The notes: generated by a model from the letters alone, not told the origin. A DNA stretch of 64,000 bases from JAGXTF01 sp044224315 (GCA_044224315.1 JBGAKR010000001.1:310001-374000); one strand, 5' to 3'. Positions 8,025 to 17,625 are shown, counted from the stretch's first letter. Program-made: numbers and translations.

Positions 8025-10019
8025 TCAGGCATTTGCAAGTGGAATAGACAAATAGAAGGTTGAAGCCCCTTCGCCTTTCTGGTAGCTGATTTCCGCTTTT
8101 ATCTGGCGGGTAAGTAATTTCAAAATTTTAAATCCAAAACCGGTTGAATTCAGGTCAAAATCCTGCTGCAATCCGGGACCGTTATCTGTATATTCTATTC
8201 TTAAAAGATTGTTGTGGCTTGATACATTTACTTCAATTTTACCCTGATTCTGTGGTGTGAATGCATATTTTAATGAATTGGTAATAAGCTCATTCAAAAT
8301 AAGTCCTACGGGTATGGCCAGTTTGATGCCTATTTCTATATCGGCACCGTTTACCTGATAATTTACATTTTGAACTTCTGCACTTGTAAAGGTTTCAGAA
8401 ATATCGTGCAATAAATTATCAATAAATGCTTTTACATCCAGTCCCCCTTCATTGTCGTTTTCGTACAAATGCTGGTGTACCAGAGCCATGCTCAAAAGCC
8501 TTGTCTGGCTTTCGGCCAGCACTTGTTTGATTTCGGGATTTACGCTGGATTTTGACTGCAAATAAAATAAGCTCTGCAGCATGGTGAGGTTGTTTTTTAC
8601 GCGGTGGTGTATTTCGTGTATCAGCAGGTCTTTTTCCTCGGTTTGCTTTTCTACCAGGTAATTTTTATCCTGCAATTCAACATTCAATTTGCGCTGGCGT
8701 TTTGCCGCATTAAACAGCATATAAACCAGGCCCACAAAGACCAAAATAATAATACTGCCCAAAATAATTCCGCGTTTTAAATTGCGGTTATCACGTGCCA
8801 ATTCACGGTTTTCTTTGTCTTTTAATTCTATGCGGTATTTCATTTCCATGCCCTTGCTGGCCATGGCTGCTTTGAATTGAACCCCCGCTATATTTTTCTC
8901 TCTGTCTATCTGAAATACACTGTCGTTCCAACGCTTATATTGCTCGAAATACTCCAGGGCTTTTTCGTATTTACCTTCAATTTTAGCAGCATCCGACAAG
9001 GAATGATAGGCTTCCTTAATATAAATTTTTGCTTTCTTTTCTGTAGCTAATTTTAACAATAAATGGGCATGCTCCCAGGCACTCTTTATATTACGGAGGT
9101 TTATTTCGGCATTGGTGATATTTAGCAATGGATGCAATACATTGTTGGGCATTTTTAAACTATCCAACACTTTGTAAGAAATCAAAGCATATTTCAAACT
9201 CAATTCACTATTTCCAAGTTTGAGGTAAACAGTAGAAATTTCATTGTTGGCGGCACCAAAGAGATAGCTTCCATGCTCGGTTTTCTCTAATAATCCAATA
9301 CTTCGCTGGAGTTCTTTTAATGCTTCAGAATGATTGCCAATTGCAGCGTATTCACTGGCCAGATTGGCAGAATTCAAGCAGGCTGCAGGCCAGTTTTGGT
9401 TATCTAAATTATAGGATAATGCCAGATTGTAATATTTCTGCACCATCTCGGTTTTACCTCCAATATTCTGGTAGGCATCGGCCAGATTGTTGTAGAATGT
9501 GGCAATGAGTTTTTTATTGTTGGTGGTAAGTGCAATGTCAAGCCCATGGCTATAAATGGCAATGGCCTGGTCGAAATCGCCAAAATCGCCAAACATGCCT
9601 GCCTGGTTATTCACACATTGGGCCTCTAAAATTACATCCTTGGCTTTGCGCGCAAAGGCAATGGCTGAATCATAAAACGACAAGGCATTCATTTTACGGT
9701 CTGTAATTGTACAAACCAGGGCTTTGGTTCGATAAGCCTTTGAAATGGTGGTAAATATTTTTCCCTTTATGGCTAAGCTCAGGGCTTCGTTGGCATAGGC
9801 TTCAGCATTGCGCGTGTCGGCAAAACGAAGTTCCCAGGCCAGCTCATTTAATAAACGGGCCCTGGTAGAATCCTGTAAATTGGAATTGAGCTTTTTACGC
9901 AACATATCGGCCGAACCCTGCGCTACGAGAGAAGCTGTAAAAACAAGGAATAATCCTAAAAAGCCCTGTTTTCTATATTTGTTTAATATGAAAAGTAATA
10001 GATTCAACAAAAAGACCAT
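8025..10019 (-). CDS. TPR-containing HisKA_2-type sensor histidine kinase
   Basis: 664 residues with an N-terminal signal or membrane segment (GFLGLFLVFTASLVAQ). A long array of tetratricopeptide-like repeats spans about 40-400 (for example ATFYNNLADAYQNIG, ALEYFEQYKRWNDS), presumably periplasmic. Next come a transmembrane helix (GIILGSIIILVFVGLVYML, about 415-435), a coiled coil, the dimerisation/phospho-acceptor motif LIHEIHHRVKNNLTMLQSLF typical of HisKA_2, and a HATPase_c domain (N box NELITNSLKYAF, G1 DNGPGL, G2 GFGFKIL). It is the downstream partner of the LytTR response regulator 74 bp upstream on the same strand. The signal sensed is unknown. Confidence 0.9.
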   Translation of the reverse strand: MVFLLNLLLFILNKYRKQGFLGLFLVFTASLVAQGSADMLRKKLNSNLQDSTRARLLNELAWELRFADTRNAEAYANEALSLAIKGKIFTTISKAYRTKALVCTITDRKMNALSFYDSAIAFARKAKDVILEAQCVNNQAGMFGDFGDFDQAIAIYSHGLDIALTTNNKKLIATFYNNLADAYQNIGGKTEMVQKYYNLALSYNLDNQNWPAACLNSANLASEYAAIGNHSEALKELQRSIGLLEKTEHGSYLFGAANNEISTVYLKLGNSELSLKYALISYKVLDSLKMPNNVLHPLLNITNAEINLRNIKSAWEHAHLLLKLATEKKAKIYIKEAYHSLSDAAKIEGKYEKALEYFEQYKRWNDSVFQIDREKNIAGVQFKAAMASKGMEMKYRIELKDKENRELARDNRNLKRGIILGSIIILVFVGLVYMLFNAAKRQRKLNVELQDKNYLVEKQTEEKDLLIHEIHHRVKNNLTMLQSLFYLQSKSSVNPEIKQVLAESQTRLLSMALVHQHLYENDNEGGLDVKAFIDNLLHDISETFTSAEVQNVNYQVNGADIEIGIKLAIPVGLILNELITNSLKYAFTPQNQGKIEVNVSSHNNLLRIEYTDNGPGLQQDFDLNSTGFGFKILKLLTRQIKAEISYQKGEGASTFYLSIPLANA

Positions 10020-10093
10020 TCAAACTTAAAGCATCCATATCAAAATGCCCAACTTTTGTTGAGTTTGACGTTTATCTGTATGTAAATTACATT

Positions 10094-10828
10094 TTAGACA
10101 TTAAAATTCCGGAATTTTTCCATCAATTCATCCCGGTGCATGCGCGATAAAGGAATCACGTCAGAGCCCAATTGCAGGTTGGAGCCTGTTACCGCTTTGA
10201 GGTGAAAAAGATTTACGGCAAACGATCTGTGCACGCGCACGATGTAATCGGCTTTTAGTTCTTGTAAAATTCCATCCAGGCTTTTCCTCAGTAGCATGCG
10301 CTTTTCGGGTAGTTTTACTTCCACGTAAATGTTGTCGGATTTAATCCAAACAATGTCGCGGGTATTGAGCTTTATCTCGGCTGTACCATCTTTAACAATT
10401 ACCTGATGGCCTTCGGCACCCTGCATTTTACCGCGGTTGCGAATAATCTCGATGGTGGTAAATAGGTCGGTGGGTTTAAAAGGCTTCAGCAAATAGGCTT
10501 CCGGACTATAAGAGATAGCCTCTGTAATGGTATTGGTATCGGCGTAGGAGGTTAGAAAAACGAATGGAATTTTGTATTTCTGCTGCAATTCGGTGGCCAG
10601 GTCAAATCCATTTTTACTGCTTTCGAGGTTTATGTCGAGCATGCACAAATCGGGTTTGGGCAAGGTTTCCAGCATTTCAACAGCCGTATCAAAATCACCT
10701 GCAATGCCTACTACGTTGTAATTCAAATCGGAAAGATGCTCGCTGAGCATTTCTGCTATCAGCAGCTCGTCTTCAACTATCAGAATATTGAACTTGCCGG
10801 CGTTATTTGTGTTTTTTGCCTCTGCCAT
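10094..10828 (-). CDS. LytTR response regulator
   Basis: 244 residues. The receiver domain (about 14-130) has the acidic pocket VEDE, the phospho-acceptor Asp in CMLDINLES, the switch Thr in FLTSYAD and the Lys in LLKPF. The C-terminal LytTR DNA-binding domain (about 145-240) contains VWIKSDNIYVEV, RKSLDGILQEL and RVHRSFAVNL. It regulates transcription when phosphorylated by the downstream kinase. A -7 like element TATCTTTG, read on the minus strand, lies at 10842-10849. Confidence 0.92.
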   Translation of the reverse strand: MAEAKNTNNAGKFNILIVEDELLIAEMLSEHLSDLNYNVVGIAGDFDTAVEMLETLPKPDLCMLDINLESSKNGFDLATELQQKYKIPFVFLTSYADTNTITEAISYSPEAYLLKPFKPTDLFTTIEIIRNRGKMQGAEGHQVIVKDGTAEIKLNTRDIVWIKSDNIYVEVKLPEKRMLLRKSLDGILQELKADYIVRVHRSFAVNLFHLKAVTGSNLQLGSDVIPLSRMHRDELMEKFRNFNV

Positions 10829-10841
10829 GGTTAAAACAGGT

Positions 10842-10849
10842 CAAAGATA
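10842..10849 (-). promoter_or_regulatory. -7 element upstream of the LytTR regulator
   Basis: The minus strand reads TATCTTTG, an exact TAnnTTTG match, 13 bp upstream of the start codon. A matching -33 TTTG at 19-21 bp is not evident in the low-complexity stretch upstream. Confidence 0.4.
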
Positions 10850-11087
10850 GGGAAGGATAATGCAGAATGGAAAATGGAAAATTGAAAATGGAACAGCTGT
10901 ACAGCCGAATGTTTAAGGTTTAAGGTTTAATGGAACAGCCGAAGAGACAGCCAGTTCAATTATGAATGGTGAATTGTGAACTGTGAATGCAACAGCCTGG
11001 CAGCCAAATTTTCAGCGCAAAGCGCAATCCGCCACATTTCCTTTGGGTGGTCCCTGCTCCCTACTCCCTGCCCCCTGCTCCCTGATA
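10850..11087. repeat. intergenic low-complexity repeat words
   Basis: It contains tandem GGAAAATTGAAAATGGAA words, GTTTAAGGTTTAAGGTTTAATGG, repeated ACAGCC..CAGCCGAA words and a CTGCTCCCTACTCCCTGCC pyrimidine run. It belongs to the same mosaic as 4115-4496 and 7603-7827. No gene is seen. Confidence 0.6.
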
Positions 11088-11321
11088 TTAGCCGCCACCG
11101 CCTTTTCTGGGGCCGAAATGCTCCTGGTTGTTGCTGGCTTTTTGGGTTTGGCTGTCGGGTTTTGCTGTTTTTGAGGTATCAGGCGGCATTGCTTCAACTG
11201 GTGCGGCTGGAGCTGTGCTGCTGTCTTTGTGGGTGATGTCTGCATCGCCGGTTTGTGTGCCTTTCCCTCCACATGCGGCCAGGATTGTTACAAGGGCAAT
11301 CCATCCAATTTTGTGCTTCAT
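11088..11321 (-). CDS. small Pro/Thr/Ser-rich lipoprotein
   Basis: 77 residues. The signal peptide MKHKIGWIALVTILAAC ends at a lipobox Cys, and the mature 61 residues are low complexity (Thr, Ser, Pro, Ala, Gly) without a fold signature, ending in four Gly. The family is not recognised. Similar short lipoproteins are common in Bacteroidota. It lies about 100 bp downstream of the TonB receptor stop on the same strand but probably forms a separate unit. Confidence 0.6.
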   Translation of the reverse strand: MKHKIGWIALVTILAACGGKGTQTGDADITHKDSSTAPAAPVEAMPPDTSKTAKPDSQTQKASNNQEHFGPRKGGGG

Positions 11322-11416
11322 TTATTTGGTGTTTAGAATAGCAATATATAATTGCAGGATTCAAATATCCTAATTTATTTATAATCAGGTAATTTAAATA
11401 GGTACAAAAATGTAAA

Positions 11417-13648
11417 TTAAATTTTAATTTGCAGGGTAATAAAATACCCTCTTCCATCGGCCGGAATAATACCTGGTCCCGGATATCCATCTGCACGGCG
11501 GGTAAAATAGTGGCGGTTTAACAGGTTGTTTATAGTACCCGAAATGCTGTAGCGTTTAAATTGGTATTGCAGTGAATAATCTACAATGGTATAAGCCGGA
11601 ATTAAGCCATCTACCGCCGAACTGGTGTACTCGGTATTCGTAGCATCTGTAAATTGTTGCGAGGTATAGGATGCCTGCAAAGTGGTTCTGAAATTTTTTA
11701 AACTGCCTGTAATTCCAGTGCGCACAATATGGCTGGGACTATATTCAACCCTATTCCCATCCTTCACTGCCGACTCTTTGCTATTCAAATAAGTGGCCTG
11801 AATAAATGAATAATTTATGAATAATGAAATACCTTTTCCATTGTCTTTTTCTGTAATTAATTTATACAAATTGCACTCTGCAAAGCCTTCAAAACCCAGG
11901 CTGCGCGAGTCGGAAATATTGGTGCGAAACCGGTAGATCTGAAAAGTCTGGGTATCGGTTTTCTGGATGGAACCTATGCGATCGTTGTACTTCATAAAAA
12001 ATACCCCTACATCATAATTAAATCCATTTTTCTTGCTGCCGCGAATACCCATATCGGCCGAGTAGCCCTTCTCATCCTTTAAATTGGGGTCTACTTTTGC
12101 ATTGGGATTTACAATGCGCATATCGTTAAAATTTATACTGCGGTAATTTTGCGAAATGTTGCCATAAGCCTCGGCATTTGCATTTAACCTGTACCCCACC
12201 CCTATGCCGGCTAGTTTGAAATGTCGCTGATTTTCGCGGCTTTCATTGGTTTTTTTTCTGTACAGAATATTACCCGCTAAATCTTTGTATTCTTCGTTAT
12301 AATATCCAATCGAACGGGTATCGATATATTCAAATCGAATGCCGGGAGTGATGCTTAATTTTTTTGTAATTCTAAAAATATTCTCTGAAAATAATGCCAG
12401 GTTTTTAGAAGGGAAATCATAATCGGAATGCTCAAGGTAATCGGGGTGCAGGTACCTGAAATCCGGGTCGGAGCCGCTGGTTCCATATCCCTGTTTGCGC
12501 AAAGTAAGCCCTTGGTAATAGCGGCTGCCAGCCAAAAAAGTAGCGGTACCAATGCCCGAAATATAGTAGTGTTTTAAGAATCGAAATTCAGCCCCGAAAT
12601 TGCGAAATTGATCCTGCAAATAATTGCGTTCAGTGCCTTGATCAATCCTGTCAATCCTGCCCAGATTGCCCAATGCATCGCGTTGAGCATACAAACCAAA
12701 GCTGCGAAAATTAATGCGGGTACGGCTGTTAAATTCGTAGTTTAAATCCATGGCTGCCAGGTTCCAGGCTACCCTAAACCAGTTGCGGCTGCGGAAGGAT
12801 TGGCGTGGGTTTTCTTCAAATGCCTTATCGGTCAATCCACCGGCCTGCTGAGCCAAATAATCCATGTAGGTATATTCTACCCCGATATTGAATTTTTTAT
12901 TAAATTTATACCGCAATCCCAAAAATGCAGTGTGTACATCAAAATGCGAATTGGGTCTCCAACCATCACCCGTTTTGTACTGAAAAAATCCGTAATAATT
13001 AAGTTTATTTACAGTACCCCCAATGGAAGTAAATGCGTTGTAAAACCCAAATGAGCCGAGGGTTTGCCGTGCTATTGCTTCGAACTTTTTTTTCTCACCA
13101 CCGTGTTTAAATTTAAAATTAACAAATCCGCCAAACTGGGTTCCATACTGCAAAGAAGCTGCTCCACGCACAACTTCTATCCTTTCCAAAGCCTCGGTGG
13201 GCGGGGTGTAATAGCTTTCGGGATACCCCAGTGCATCGGCACTGATATCGTATCCGTTTTGGCGGGTATTAAAATTAGAAACGCGGTTTGGATTTAATCC
13301 CCTCCCTCCTATTCCCAACTGAATGCCGGCCCCATCGCTTTCCCATACATTTAATCCGGGTACTTTGGCAAAAATTTGTCGGCTGTTATTGGTGGCTAAA
13401 TTGCCAGTATTTTCGGCCAGTAAAATTACTTCCGATTTTTTTCCTGCATAAATACTGGTGCCTTCTATTTGTTTTAACCGGGCCATTCCCAAACCATTGT
13501 CGCCCCTGCCTTCAATCTCAATTACATTGATGCGGCGTGCTTTTACACTGTCTGCGCTGTTGCGCAAACTATCCTGGGCCTGCACAAATTGTACTGACCA
13601 ACAAATGATTAATAATAGAATAATCCGGCTATTTTTCTCCATTTTCAT
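11417..13648 (-). CDS. TonB-dependent outer membrane receptor (FecA-like)
   Basis: About 743 residues from MKMEKNSRIILLLIICWSVQFVQAQ, a cleavable signal peptide; the frame is open further to an ATG at 13693, but that would put 15 residues before the signal. The plug domain is visible as RQIFAKVPGLNVWESDGAGIQLGIGGRG and LERIEVVRGAASLQYGTQFGGFVNF. The 22-strand barrel follows and ends with GRGYFITLQIKI, a terminal aromatic strand. No CarboxypepD_reg or STN domain is present. It overlaps the HTTM gene stop by about 20 bp and is the last gene of the operon with HTTM, imelysin and DUF4856, which points to an iron (for example Fe-citrate or other chelate) substrate; the substrate itself is inferred. 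Confidence 0.9.
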   Translation of the reverse strand: MKMEKNSRIILLLIICWSVQFVQAQDSLRNSADSVKARRINVIEIEGRGDNGLGMARLKQIEGTSIYAGKKSEVILLAENTGNLATNNSRQIFAKVPGLNVWESDGAGIQLGIGGRGLNPNRVSNFNTRQNGYDISADALGYPESYYTPPTEALERIEVVRGAASLQYGTQFGGFVNFKFKHGGEKKKFEAIARQTLGSFGFYNAFTSIGGTVNKLNYYGFFQYKTGDGWRPNSHFDVHTAFLGLRYKFNKKFNIGVEYTYMDYLAQQAGGLTDKAFEENPRQSFRSRNWFRVAWNLAAMDLNYEFNSRTRINFRSFGLYAQRDALGNLGRIDRIDQGTERNYLQDQFRNFGAEFRFLKHYYISGIGTATFLAGSRYYQGLTLRKQGYGTSGSDPDFRYLHPDYLEHSDYDFPSKNLALFSENIFRITKKLSITPGIRFEYIDTRSIGYYNEEYKDLAGNILYRKKTNESRENQRHFKLAGIGVGYRLNANAEAYGNISQNYRSINFNDMRIVNPNAKVDPNLKDEKGYSADMGIRGSKKNGFNYDVGVFFMKYNDRIGSIQKTDTQTFQIYRFRTNISDSRSLGFEGFAECNLYKLITEKDNGKGISLFINYSFIQATYLNSKESAVKDGNRVEYSPSHIVRTGITGSLKNFRTTLQASYTSQQFTDATNTEYTSSAVDGLIPAYTIVDYSLQYQFKRYSISGTINNLLNRHYFTRRADGYPGPGIIPADGRGYFITLQIKI

Positions 13649-15002
13649 TGAAGGGCAATACCCAGTTTTTATGACGTAAAGATTCGGTTTCATTGGCCAG
13701 ATTCACATTCTGGTTAATATACCTGCGGCTGCCACTGCCATTCAAGGTTACATAACTATCTGCTGTAACAATGGGATTTTTAATTCCTTTTTGTTTATAT
13801 ATTTCACCAATATAATGGGCAAATTCCAAGATCATATCAGGCTGTGTGGCCATCATTTTTTCCTGGTTGGGGGTAAGATAATCGGCAGGCACTACTTCAG
13901 CCTGGTGGCCGGTTTGGGGATCGCGCACATAGAAAAAGGTTTTACCCGCCTTTTCCATCAGCATTACCCTCCACGAGAATCGAAATCCTTCCTCGGTCCA
14001 GAATAATTTTCCGGGGTATAACACATACCTGAATGGCAATACTATTTGGATGGTAAAATGCAAGACCAACAATGCCACAATCAACTGCTTTGGCATATTT
14101 AACAGGGGTTTGCGCATGGGTTTTGAAGCTGATACTATGCGTTTGCTATTGGGTAAAAACCGACTTAAAAAGGCAATTATTTTTTGGTGAAATTCGGTAG
14201 AAAAGAATACCAGGGTGCTCAAAATCATGATAAACGGAAACAACCCTATTTGGAATAATAACCAGGTGAGGACATGAAATGCAATGACAAAGAAATAGGC
14301 AACTCCCCGGGTTTTTCTGTAACAAAGAAAAAACGGAATGCTGAGGTCGTAAATGGCGCCAAACCAACTAAAAAAATAGGCCACCCAGGTTTTATCCATA
14401 AAATACCCAATGAGTGGCAATTCGGTATGGGGTTGCAACCAAATGCGCAGTGGCATGGCCTCGAACAACCAGTCGTAATTGAGTTTGGCCACACCGGCAA
14501 AAAAATACACCAGTCCCAATTGCAATTGAATGGTGGTAATGGCAATATTCGGAATAAACTCTTTTTTCGCCGCCGGATTTAAATACACGTCTACCGAAAA
14601 ATACTTACCGGCCGGCAACCAGATTAAAATAAAACTTATAATGCTTACAAAATAATAATGATTTAAATAAGTGGTTTTATCAATTAATTCTACATAGGTA
14701 AAGGTAATAAAAAAAACAATGGCTGCCAACCTGTATCGCAATCCGATGGCCATGCACAGGGCGCTGAGGGCCATTAAAACAAATACAGTATACATGCCAT
14801 TGGCGCTAAGCGCTTTCACCCATTCAAATCCGTAATAGGTAAAATGAAACTGGGGTTTTATATACAAACTATCAATCCAGCCATTGTAAGCAAAACGCAA
14901 TGTTCCGCCCAACATCATGAAACCAAAAATAATGCGAAATACTGCCAGGGGTGCGGCATGCACCTGTTGAAATGAAAATATTTTTCGCAATAAATTCAGC
15001 AA
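13629..15002 (-). CDS. HTTM-domain membrane protein
   Basis: 457 residues with several transmembrane helices in the N-terminal 300 residues (for example FRIIFGFMMLGGTLRF, YTVFVLMALSALCMAIGLRYR, YYFVSIISFILIWLPAG, FPFIMILSTLVFFSTEF). This is the horizontally transferred transmembrane domain shared with vitamin K-dependent gamma-carboxylase. The soluble C-terminal part contains FRFSWRVMLMEKAG and YVRDPQTGHQAEV. In Bacteroidota this gene is typically next to imelysin and a TonB receptor, as here, suggesting a role in handling iron or a membrane cofactor. It overlaps the receptor gene and follows imelysin by 28 bp. Confidence 0.87.
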   Translation of the reverse strand: MLNLLRKIFSFQQVHAAPLAVFRIIFGFMMLGGTLRFAYNGWIDSLYIKPQFHFTYYGFEWVKALSANGMYTVFVLMALSALCMAIGLRYRLAAIVFFITFTYVELIDKTTYLNHYYFVSIISFILIWLPAGKYFSVDVYLNPAAKKEFIPNIAITTIQLQLGLVYFFAGVAKLNYDWLFEAMPLRIWLQPHTELPLIGYFMDKTWVAYFFSWFGAIYDLSIPFFLCYRKTRGVAYFFVIAFHVLTWLLFQIGLFPFIMILSTLVFFSTEFHQKIIAFLSRFLPNSKRIVSASKPMRKPLLNMPKQLIVALLVLHFTIQIVLPFRYVLYPGKLFWTEEGFRFSWRVMLMEKAGKTFFYVRDPQTGHQAEVVPADYLTPNQEKMMATQPDMILEFAHYIGEIYKQKGIKNPIVTADSYVTLNGSGSRRYINQNVNLANETESLRHKNWVLPFNENGEK

Positions 15003-15030
15003 TTTATTCAGGTTATTTTTTATAATATAA

Positions 15031-16149
15031 TCAGTCTCCGTCGTTGTCCTGGTAAGTAATTTGCACTCCTAATGCCGAGGTCATATCAACCTTTAAAAGT
15101 ACTACCAATTGTTGCAATTCGTTATACACTGCATCTACCTCACTGGTATGTGTATTTACGCTTTGGGCCAGGGTTTCGGGCACTGCATCGAGTTTGGCGC
15201 GCGCCGAGGTGAATTTTTTTGCGATTACATCATACAACATTTCCTGTCCGTATTTGGATTGCAAATGGTGCAAATAATCGTCAAATCCTATCCCTTCGCC
15301 AGCAAAACTGTTTCCTGTATAAATCTGTTCAAGTTGTTTTAAATGTAGCTTTGCGAGGTTTAGCGAATGGCTGCTGTAATAGGCCTCACATTTTTCGGGG
15401 TACATCAATCCCAAAGATTTTTTACCAGCTGGAATTCCAATGGCAGCATTTTTTAATATTTCTATATCAAAACAAAACTGATTCACCAGCATGCCCATTG
15501 CGCCTCCCACTCCGCTGGATGTGTTTTGAATAAAACTATGTAAATAATCTCCGCCACCTGGCTTCCACATGTGCTGCATTTGGCTACTTTTTGTGCTAAT
15601 TTCTGCAATCACCTTTTGCAAATACTGTTTGGCATTGCCCGCATAGCTGGCGGTATTAAACCGGTGCAGGGTGTTTTTGGTATCGCTGTCTATTTCAAAT
15701 AATAAAAAATCCAGGGCCGGAAATCCTTTTGCATCTATGTCGGCAGCGGCAGATAAATCATAATCACCTGCCTTAATTTTGCTCATAATCTGGGCCGTGT
15801 CACAAGGAAAAGTGTTTACACTAGCGCGCAATATTTCGGCATCTGCCGGACCAATTTCGAAAGCTGAAATCAACTCAAATCTTTCCCAGGTTTTTAATAC
15901 CTGTGCCCGCAATTTAGTTAATGCATTTGCATCGGTATTGGCTATAAACACAGAAGCCCGGGCTACCAGGCTGTCTGTTTCTAAAACCAAAGAATCGTAT
16001 CCCGGAACAATAAGATTTGTACCAATATTCGTGAGCAGGGATTTCTTGTCGAAATTGTCGGTTTGTTTATTGGGTTTCTTTGTTTCGCATGCGCCGATAA
16101 AGACAAGAAATAAACCTACAATTCCACTTAATACAAAGGTTTTTCTCAT
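15031..16149 (-). CDS. imelysin-family (M75-like) lipoprotein
   Basis: 372 residues from the ATG at 16149; the frame starts earlier at a TTG. The signal peptide MRKTFVLSGIVGLFLVFIGAC ends in a lipobox. The body is all-helical with the imelysin features IGPADAEILRAS and FPALDFLLFEID, the latter corresponding to the family ALEFLLF region. The family's GxHxxE metal motif is not obvious. Imelysins (IrpA, EfeO/Algp7-like) are envelope proteins of iron uptake, not proven peptidases. It is second gene of the operon. Confidence 0.85.
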   Translation of the reverse strand: MRKTFVLSGIVGLFLVFIGACETKKPNKQTDNFDKKSLLTNIGTNLIVPGYDSLVLETDSLVARASVFIANTDANALTKLRAQVLKTWERFELISAFEIGPADAEILRASVNTFPCDTAQIMSKIKAGDYDLSAAADIDAKGFPALDFLLFEIDSDTKNTLHRFNTASYAGNAKQYLQKVIAEISTKSSQMQHMWKPGGGDYLHSFIQNTSSGVGGAMGMLVNQFCFDIEILKNAAIGIPAGKKSLGLMYPEKCEAYYSSHSLNLAKLHLKQLEQIYTGNSFAGEGIGFDDYLHHLQSKYGQEMLYDVIAKKFTSARAKLDAVPETLAQSVNTHTSEVDAVYNELQQLVVLLKVDMTSALGVQITYQDNDGD

Positions 16150-16204
16150 TCTTCTTTTTGCAGTTTTTATTTTATATTTATTGGGCAATTTTTATATTTA
16201 TTTT

Positions 16205-17332
16205 TTATAATAAACTGGCATCCAGGCCAAACAGGAAAGCCATTTTACTGATCGCATTGTCCAGATTTACCGAACTTACTTTATACAAATTCACTTTGCC
16301 ATTTGTTTTAAAATAATTGAGTAAAATATCCAAATCTGCATCCGAAATGGATTTAGCCGGATTGTAGCGGAAGGCATGGATAAAGCCAATTGCCTCAGAC
16401 AAATTGTGGTTAAAAGTTGCGGGTGCAGCAATATTGGTTTTGGCTCCTTTTACGTAAGAAATAAAACGTGCAGCGCATACTTTTTCCCAGTTTTTGAGCA
16501 GTATATCGCGCATTTCGTTGCGGGTTTTATCATCACTGTGGCTAATGGCAGCGCGGCCTTTAATCCAGGCATTCATTATGGTGCTATTTAGGGTGGTACT
16601 ACCTCCCAAAGCGGTGCTTACATTGTTGCAATAGCTGCCCCAGTTTTTAAGTCCGGTTACATTGGTTGGGAAATCTACCGGTACACCAAAGTAGCCAAAA
16701 GCTTCGTCCCAGGCCTGCTCTTGTGCAGTATAGGATTTATCGGGATTGGCATTGTCAAAGCTGGCAATGTTTTGCAAACGAGTGGTGGCCTGGTAATAGA
16801 AAACTCCGCCCATAATGCCTTTTTCGAGCACTTCTTTATACTCCAGTCCCGTGCTGTCAACCAATATATAACGGGTGCCATTGATGAGCTTACCTGCTAC
16901 ACCACTGGATGCTGTAGTTTCGGTAGGTTTTACGGCTGCATTTGTGCTGGCAGTTACGGCATCGTCGAAACTGGCTTCCAGCATGGCTTGCAATCCAAAA
17001 GTATTGCCGGTTTGATCTTTTAACTGTATTCCGCTGGAATTGAGCACAGCCGCCGTAAAAGAACTGCCGCTGTTGGCATACATGTTTTTCAATTTTTGGG
17101 CATCTAAAATGGGTGCAAGGGTGTTGGAGTGGGTGGTGCGAATGTAGGTGGTCATTTCGGCCAGCATATCCAGGCGCTGGGTGGCTTTGCTGTAATTGGC
17201 ATCGCTAAAATTATAGGTTGTGGGAACCTCGTAGGCAGTGGGTTTTTTATCTTTGTCTTTGCAACTGTTTAACCCAAAGGCGGCCGCAAAGGCCAATGAA
17301 CCAAGTATGAAGGAATGAAGTTGTTTTTTCAT
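16205..17332 (-). CDS. DUF4856 lipoprotein (imelysin-like, iron operon)
   Basis: 375 residues. The signal peptide MKKQLHSFILGSLAFAAAFGLNSC is followed by the DUF4856 pattern: YEVPTTYNFSDANYSKATQRLDMLAEMTTYIR, AQEQAWDEAFGYFGVP, DKTRNEMRDILLKNWEKVCAARF, and LSEAIGFIHAFRYNP. It is the first gene of the four-gene operon with a well-formed promoter just upstream. In Bacteroidota DUF4856 proteins accompany imelysin, HTTM and TonB receptors. A periplasmic iron-binding role is inferred from this company. Confidence 0.88.
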   Translation of the reverse strand: MKKQLHSFILGSLAFAAAFGLNSCKDKDKKPTAYEVPTTYNFSDANYSKATQRLDMLAEMTTYIRTTHSNTLAPILDAQKLKNMYANSGSSFTAAVLNSSGIQLKDQTGNTFGLQAMLEASFDDAVTASTNAAVKPTETTASSGVAGKLINGTRYILVDSTGLEYKEVLEKGIMGGVFYYQATTRLQNIASFDNANPDKSYTAQEQAWDEAFGYFGVPVDFPTNVTGLKNWGSYCNNVSTALGGSTTLNSTIMNAWIKGRAAISHSDDKTRNEMRDILLKNWEKVCAARFISYVKGAKTNIAAPATFNHNLSEAIGFIHAFRYNPAKSISDADLDILLNYFKTNGKVNLYKVSSVNLDNAISKMAFLFGLDASLL

Positions 17333-17346
17333 TGAAATTTACGCTG

Positions 17347-17377
17347 CAAAACTACCACCAGCAACCACCGCTGTCAA
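17347..17377 (-). promoter_or_regulatory. Bacteroidota-type promoter of the iron-uptake-like operon
   Basis: On the minus strand a -33 TTG (17375-17377) is followed after 20 bp by TAGTTTTG (17347-17354), an exact TAnnTTTG -7 element. Transcription would begin about 8 bp before the DUF4856 start codon. Confidence 0.65.
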
Positions 17378-17570
17378 TACCACAGGAGGGGTATTTTAGA
17401 AATATTCTAAATAAGTGTATTAAATTATTGTTAATCTATCTTTTAACTAATAATTCGACCTTGCTTTTCAGTGATTTTCTTACCTCTGTTACCTTGTTTG
17501 GACTCCCTCGCTTGAACTGCCCATTGTACTTGCCTTGGCAGTAAAAATTCACAATACCACAACAAGGGTA

Positions 17571-17600
17571 TTGAAATGCCTTGCCAATGCCTTATTTTTG
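17571..17600 (+). promoter_or_regulatory. Bacteroidota-type promoter of the NarL-type regulator
   Basis: TTG at 17571-17573, 19-bp spacer, TATTTTTG at 17593-17600. Both elements and the spacing fit the Bacteroidota housekeeping sigma consensus. The palindrome TTTAGA-atcag-TCTAAA at 17604-17620 covers the expected start site and may be an operator. Confidence 0.65.
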
Positions 17601-17625
17601 CAATTTAGAATCAGTCTAAATTGAA

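Noticed and set aside
13642..13693. upstream ATG at 13693 as start of the TonB receptor
   Set aside because: It would put 15 hydrophilic residues before the signal peptide and extend the overlap with the HTTM gene; the ATGs at 13648 or 13642 fit better.
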